Assembly: GCA_900548745.1 (NCBI GenBank)
Contig: URLQ01000118.1
Coordinates: 1 to 8,940, forward strand
Direction: 5' to 3'
Source of the DNA: an uncultured Prevotella sp.
Lineage (GTDB): Bacteria > Bacteroidota > Bacteroidia > Bacteroidales > Bacteroidaceae
Length of the DNA: 8,940 nucleotides
In this document: piece by piece, positions 6,375-8,940 of the stretch
Numbering within the stretch: the stretch's first letter is position 1
Layout: each line of letters starts with the position of its first letter
The notes under the pieces: generated by a model
Database searches by the model: none
Told to the model about the DNA's origin: nothing
Seen by the model: only the letters and a program-made list of their open reading frames with translations
Program-made: the position numbers and the translations under genes

Positions 6375-7610
6375 CTATCCTTTCATGTCCTTGTCCACCA
6401 TTGCGCAGACGCAGGAGTCAGACCATACGTTCTCCGCCGTTTCAATCATATCGATGATAGTATATATTGGCAGTATGATACCCATTATGCCGATAGGGGC
6501 ATTTACGCCAGACATCAGGGAGAGGGTCAGGAAATAGCAGCCCATTGGCACTCCGGCGTTGCCCACAGCCGACAGAACGGAGATGAAGAGCCATAGAATC
6601 ATTGTGGACCATGGCAGCGGCATACCTCCGTTCTGCATCAGAAACAGGGAGGTGACGAGGATAAATGCTGCGCAGCCGTTCATGTTTATAGTCGTGCAGA
6701 TGGGTAGCACGAAGCGCGAAACCTTGTTCGATACTCCCATCCTTTCCTCCGCTGTCTGCATAGTGACAGGCAGCGTGGCTGCAGAACTTTTCGTGAAGAG
6801 AGCCATCAGTACTGCCGGCATCATTCTTCCTAAGGTGCGGAAGGGGTTGATGCCTCTTGCCAACAAGAACAGCGGCAATACGATAAAGAACTGTATGACG
6901 TTGCCGCCCAATATGACAGCCACGTATTTGCCGAGCGATGCCATCACTATTCCTGCCGAGAATTGGGCTGACAGCTGTGCGGCAAAAGCCACGATGCCGA
7001 GAGGCAAAGCCCATATCAGTCCGTGGATGAGCGTGAATAGCAAATCCTGCAACCCGAACAAACCTTTCACAACTATCTCTTTCTTGTCGTTCTGTGGCAT
7101 CTTTGCCAAGGCGATGCCCACGGCAGCTGCCAGCAGGAGTATGGAGAGCACGTTGCCGTCGGCAAAAGGCTTTATGATGTTGTTGGGTATTACGCCCAGA
7201 ATGTGGTCGTAATAGGATGTCTCTCCCAGATTCTGCGGCACATCAGCCATGCCGCTCTGTACCAGCGTTGTAGGCAAGTTGCCAGGAGAAATAATGTTGT
7301 AGAGCACTAATCCTACGGCTGCTGCCGCTATCGTGGTGAGCATTGTGTATATTAGAGCATGGCGGAAAATCTTGCCCGTATCCGCCTGGTTACCAAGCGA
7401 AGCCAAGGTGGTCATTACCGCGAGGGCTATTGTCGGCACAGCCAGGAGCTGGAACAGACGGGTATAGACTGTGGCGATGAAGTTCATCAGACCGTTGAGC
7501 CATGCAATGCCCAACATTCCCAATACGGCACCAATTGCCAAGGCACCGATCCAAAGCATCAACTGCTTGGTTTGCTTCTTGTTACTTTTGTTTTTCAATG
7601 TATTATTCAT
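6375..7610 (-). CDS. Dicarboxylate/amino acid:cation symporter (DAACS family)
   Basis: An inner-membrane secondary transporter of the glutamate transporter (GltPh/EAAT) fold that takes up a small solute with cations. The 411-residue protein has a Lys/Asn-rich cytoplasmic N-terminus and about eight hydrophobic segments. Family landmarks are present: hairpin 1 TKSSAATLPVTM (273-284), TM7 TTINMNG (306-312), hairpin 2 GNAGVPMG (350-357), and TM8 with Asp387, Thr391, Asn394 and Asp398. Against GltPh, Asp387 (Asp394, binds the substrate amino group) and Asp398 (Asp405, sodium site 1) are kept. Arg397, which binds the acidic side chain, is Glu390 here, and Asp312 of sodium site 3 is Asn311. Glutamate or aspartate is therefore an unlikely substrate; a neutral or basic amino acid is my inference. 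The ATG at 7610 is preceded by A-rich sequence. The gene is 94 bases after the TauE-like gene on the same strand. Confidence 0.92.
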   Translation of the reverse strand: MNNTLKNKSNKKQTKQLMLWIGALAIGAVLGMLGIAWLNGLMNFIATVYTRLFQLLAVPTIALAVMTTLASLGNQADTGKIFRHALIYTMLTTIAAAAVGLVLYNIISPGNLPTTLVQSGMADVPQNLGETSYYDHILGVIPNNIIKPFADGNVLSILLLAAAVGIALAKMPQNDKKEIVVKGLFGLQDLLFTLIHGLIWALPLGIVAFAAQLSAQFSAGIVMASLGKYVAVILGGNVIQFFIVLPLFLLARGINPFRTLGRMMPAVLMALFTKSSAATLPVTMQTAEERMGVSNKVSRFVLPICTTINMNGCAAFILVTSLFLMQNGGMPLPWSTMILWLFISVLSAVGNAGVPMGCYFLTLSLMSGVNAPIGIMGIILPIYTIIDMIETAENVWSDSCVCAMVDKDMKG

Positions 7611-7704
7611 AGTTTTTTTATGTTATTTACTTGTTTTTCTTCCTTCGATTCTTGTGCTGCAGGTTGTCTATTACTTATTCACGTAATTTATTGTTTTATG
7701 AGTA

Positions 7705-8433
7705 CTATGCTTCAAAAAGGAAAGTCAGTCCGCTGATTCCGATATAGGCATAGATGATGTATTTGAGTATGGATCCGGTGATATGTCTGAACACCCATGC
7801 ACCAATCAGATTTCCGATTACCACACCTGTTATGCCATAGATGTAGCCCATGGAAACCGCCGTGGTGAAGAATCCGTTATATGCCCTTGCTATGGTCATC
7901 ATGATGTTGCCCACGAGGAAATAGGTCTGCGTGACGGCAAGGTAATGCTCCTTGTCTTTCTCGGAATTCACGAAGTAGAGCACCGCCGGCGGCCCTTGCA
8001 TACCGAAGAATCCTCCCATCAGTCCGCTTAGTGTGCCGGCGGTAATCTGTACCGGCAGCGTAGTCTTCACCTTTATGCGCTTGCTGAAGAATGAGAAGTA
8101 GATGCTCACTACAACCAGCGTTATGCCCAGCAGAATGTTCAGAATGCTGTATTCCATGCGTTTGAGCACGAATATGGCACCGATGGAAACTACGATAAAC
8201 GTGAGCAGTATGGGCAGAAGTCTTCGCCATACGATGAATCTGTATTTCTGTATGACGATTATAAGAGAGGTCGTCATGGCAAGGATGCCTGATAGGGTAG
8301 TGGCTTCGCCATGTGAGGACATGATGGCTGGCAGCATCGTCATGATGAAGATGCCGAATCCGAAGCCCGTAGTGCGCTGCACGAAACTGGCGCCGATGCT
8401 CAGTAGGAAGATTTCTATTATCATACTGTCCAT
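7705..8433 (-). CDS. TauE/SafE-family membrane permease
   Basis: A membrane protein of the TauE/SafE (DUF81) family, whose members are proposed to move sulfite, sulfonates or other organic anions. The substrate here cannot be read from sequence. The 242-residue length is usual. The two family repeats are visible: TTGFGFGIFI (21-30) in the first half and GGFFGMQGPPAVLY (140-153) in the second, each beginning a set of about four hydrophobic segments. A basic, cytoplasmic-looking stretch (SKRIKVK, 117-123) separates the halves. The ATG at 8433 is assigned here. The in-frame ATG at 8424, three codons later, is the better start if the AAGGA sequence is used. The gene lies after the hairpin terminator of the alcohol dehydrogenase gene and 94 bases before the DAACS gene. 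The two transporter genes may share a transcript, but no sulfur-metabolism gene is nearby. Confidence 0.88.
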   Translation of the reverse strand: MDSMIIEIFLLSIGASFVQRTTGFGFGIFIMTMLPAIMSSHGEATTLSGILAMTTSLIIVIQKYRFIVWRRLLPILLTFIVVSIGAIFVLKRMEYSILNILLGITLVVVSIYFSFFSKRIKVKTTLPVQITAGTLSGLMGGFFGMQGPPAVLYFVNSEKDKEHYLAVTQTYFLVGNIMMTIARAYNGFFTTAVSMGYIYGITGVVIGNLIGAWVFRHITGSILKYIIYAYIGISGLTFLFEA

Positions 8434-8438
8434 TCCTT
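8434..8438 (-). promoter_or_regulatory. AAGGA ribosome binding site of the TauE-like gene
   Basis: Read on the - strand, AAGGA abuts the first ATG (8431-8433) with no spacer, but stands nine bases before the second in-frame ATG (8422-8424). Normal spacing therefore favours the shorter protein, beginning MIIEIF. Such sequences are used less in Bacteroidetes than in other bacteria, so this is suggestive only. Confidence 0.4.
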
Positions 8439-8451
8439 CGAGTGTATAGCA

Positions 8452-8496
8452 TTAAGCAAACCCGTTAACTTTCATAAGCATAGCGGGTTTGCTTAA
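8452..8496 (-). terminator. 13-bp perfect hairpin terminator after the alcohol dehydrogenase gene
   Basis: TTAAGCAAACCCG (8452-8464) and CGGGTTTGCTTAA (8484-8496) pair without mismatch, and three more inner pairs (one wobble) can form, leaving a 13-base loop. Read on the - strand it begins 26 bases after the alcohol dehydrogenase stop. The 3' arm GGGTTTGCTTAA carries the U-rich part itself, and no separate T-run follows. It isolates the dehydrogenase transcript from the TauE-like gene, which would then need a promoter in the short remaining gap (8439-8451) or within this hairpin, or depend on read-through. Confidence 0.8.
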
Positions 8497-8521
8497 AATG
8501 TCTGAATAAATGGTCAAATGT

Positions 8522-8940
8522 TTATTTCATACAGGCCTTGAAAATGTCGAGTATGTCCTGTTCCATGAGCGGAGCCCATGCTTTGTCGAGACCTTCGTTG
8601 TCGGCAACATGCTTTGCCATTTCTGCAAGGCGGCTTTCGTCGATGCCCACTTCCGTAAGCGTCATCGGAATGCCTATGTTGCGGAAGAAGTCGTGTATGG
8701 CTCTGATGGACGCTTCTGCGCCTTCGACTCCGAACACGTTCTTGCCGAACTTCTCTATGCGCTCCACCACCTGTGTGTGCAGTTCGCCCGTGGAATGGTC
8801 AAGGATATGTTGCATCCAGCGTGGTGTGATGATGGCAAGACCTTCGCCGTGGGTAATGTCGTAGTATGCCGAAAGGGCATGCTCCATGGCGTGCATAGGC
8901 CAGCCGCTCTCGCTGTTGCCCAGACAGTATATACCGTTGC
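8522..8940 (-). CDS. Iron-containing alcohol dehydrogenase, C-terminal third
   Basis: A cytoplasmic NAD(P)H-dependent oxidoreductase of the group III (Fe-ADH) family that interconverts alcohols and aldehydes. The frame is open to the window edge, so 138 C-terminal residues are seen out of roughly 385 expected. The key segment is WPMHAMEHALSAYYDITHGE. Its first His (codon 8891-8893) and the His of THG (codon 8849-8851) are 14 residues apart, the same spacing as metal ligands His263 and His277 of FucO. WPMHxxEH with SAYYDITHG is characteristic of the BdhA/YqhD butanol dehydrogenase-like subgroup, which often uses NADPH and reduces short aldehydes. The Asp and first His ligands and the nucleotide-binding domain lie outside the window. 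An internal ATG at 8896 is not the start because conserved residues precede it. The stop is TAA at 8522-8524. Confidence 0.93.
   Translation of the reverse strand, partial: NGIYCLGNSESGWPMHAMEHALSAYYDITHGEGLAIITPRWMQHILDHSTGELHTQVVERIEKFGKNVFGVEGAEASIRAIHDFFRNIGIPMTLTEVGIDESRLAEMAKHVADNEGLDKAWAPLMEQDILDIFKACMK

Noticed and set aside
6442..7212. Open frames on both strands within the DAACS gene (190 and 217 codons)
   Set aside because: They overlap the transporter frame, which has all the family motifs, and they lack hydrophobic patterning or known domains.
7611..7704. Gap between the two transporter genes, searched for a promoter or RNA element
   Set aside because: Only a 5-base ATTAC/GTAAT dyad (7670-7687) and A/T-rich sequence were found, with no TAnnTTTG box on the coding strand.
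7877..8452. Alternative - strand frame (191 codons) overlapping the TauE-like gene
   Set aside because: Its protein is Arg/His-rich and low in complexity, whereas the other frame gives a clean TauE/SafE membrane protein.
1..8940. A new defence, mobile or biosynthetic system
   Set aside because: Every substantial frame belongs to a known housekeeping or transport family except the beta-helix lipoprotein. There are no transposases, integrases, repeat arrays, toxin-antitoxin pairs or defence domains.

Overview
The window looks like ordinary chromosomal sequence from a Bacteroidales bacterium, most likely Prevotella or a close relative. The support is a lipoprotein signal followed by a Cys-Thr-Asp-Asp-Asp stretch, a TAnnTTTG-type promoter box upstream of pgk, the general absence of Shine-Dalgarno sequences, and the type of proteins encoded. 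The genus is an inference. Both ends cut through a gene.

The left part (1-4785, + strand) is a tight co-directional run: the 3' part of glutamine-dependent NAD+ synthetase (nadE), a predicted surface lipoprotein with a right-handed beta-helix, cytidine deaminase (cdd) and the 16S rRNA dimethyladenosine transferase (rsmA). The gaps are 70, 18 and 47 bases with no convincing terminator or promoter, so one transcript is plausible. It would combine NAD synthesis, pyrimidine salvage and ribosome maturation with one envelope protein of unknown role. A 198-base gap follows, holding several small dyads and a good -7 promoter box. Then comes phosphoglycerate kinase (pgk, 4984-6231), which has the regular codon choice of a strongly expressed gene.

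A strong hairpin at 6318-6353 separates pgk from the right part (6375-8940, - strand), whose genes converge on it. Read in their own direction these are: the 3' third of an iron-containing alcohol dehydrogenase, a 13-bp perfect hairpin terminator, a TauE/SafE-family permease, and a dicarboxylate/amino acid:cation symporter (DAACS).

I found no phage, transposon, CRISPR, tRNA or rRNA and no sign of a new multi-gene system. The best leads are modest: the DAACS transporter has lost two residues that define the glutamate/aspartate and sodium sites in GltPh; the beta-helix lipoprotein has an unknown job inside a housekeeping run; and related dyads lie on either side of the putative pgk promoter.
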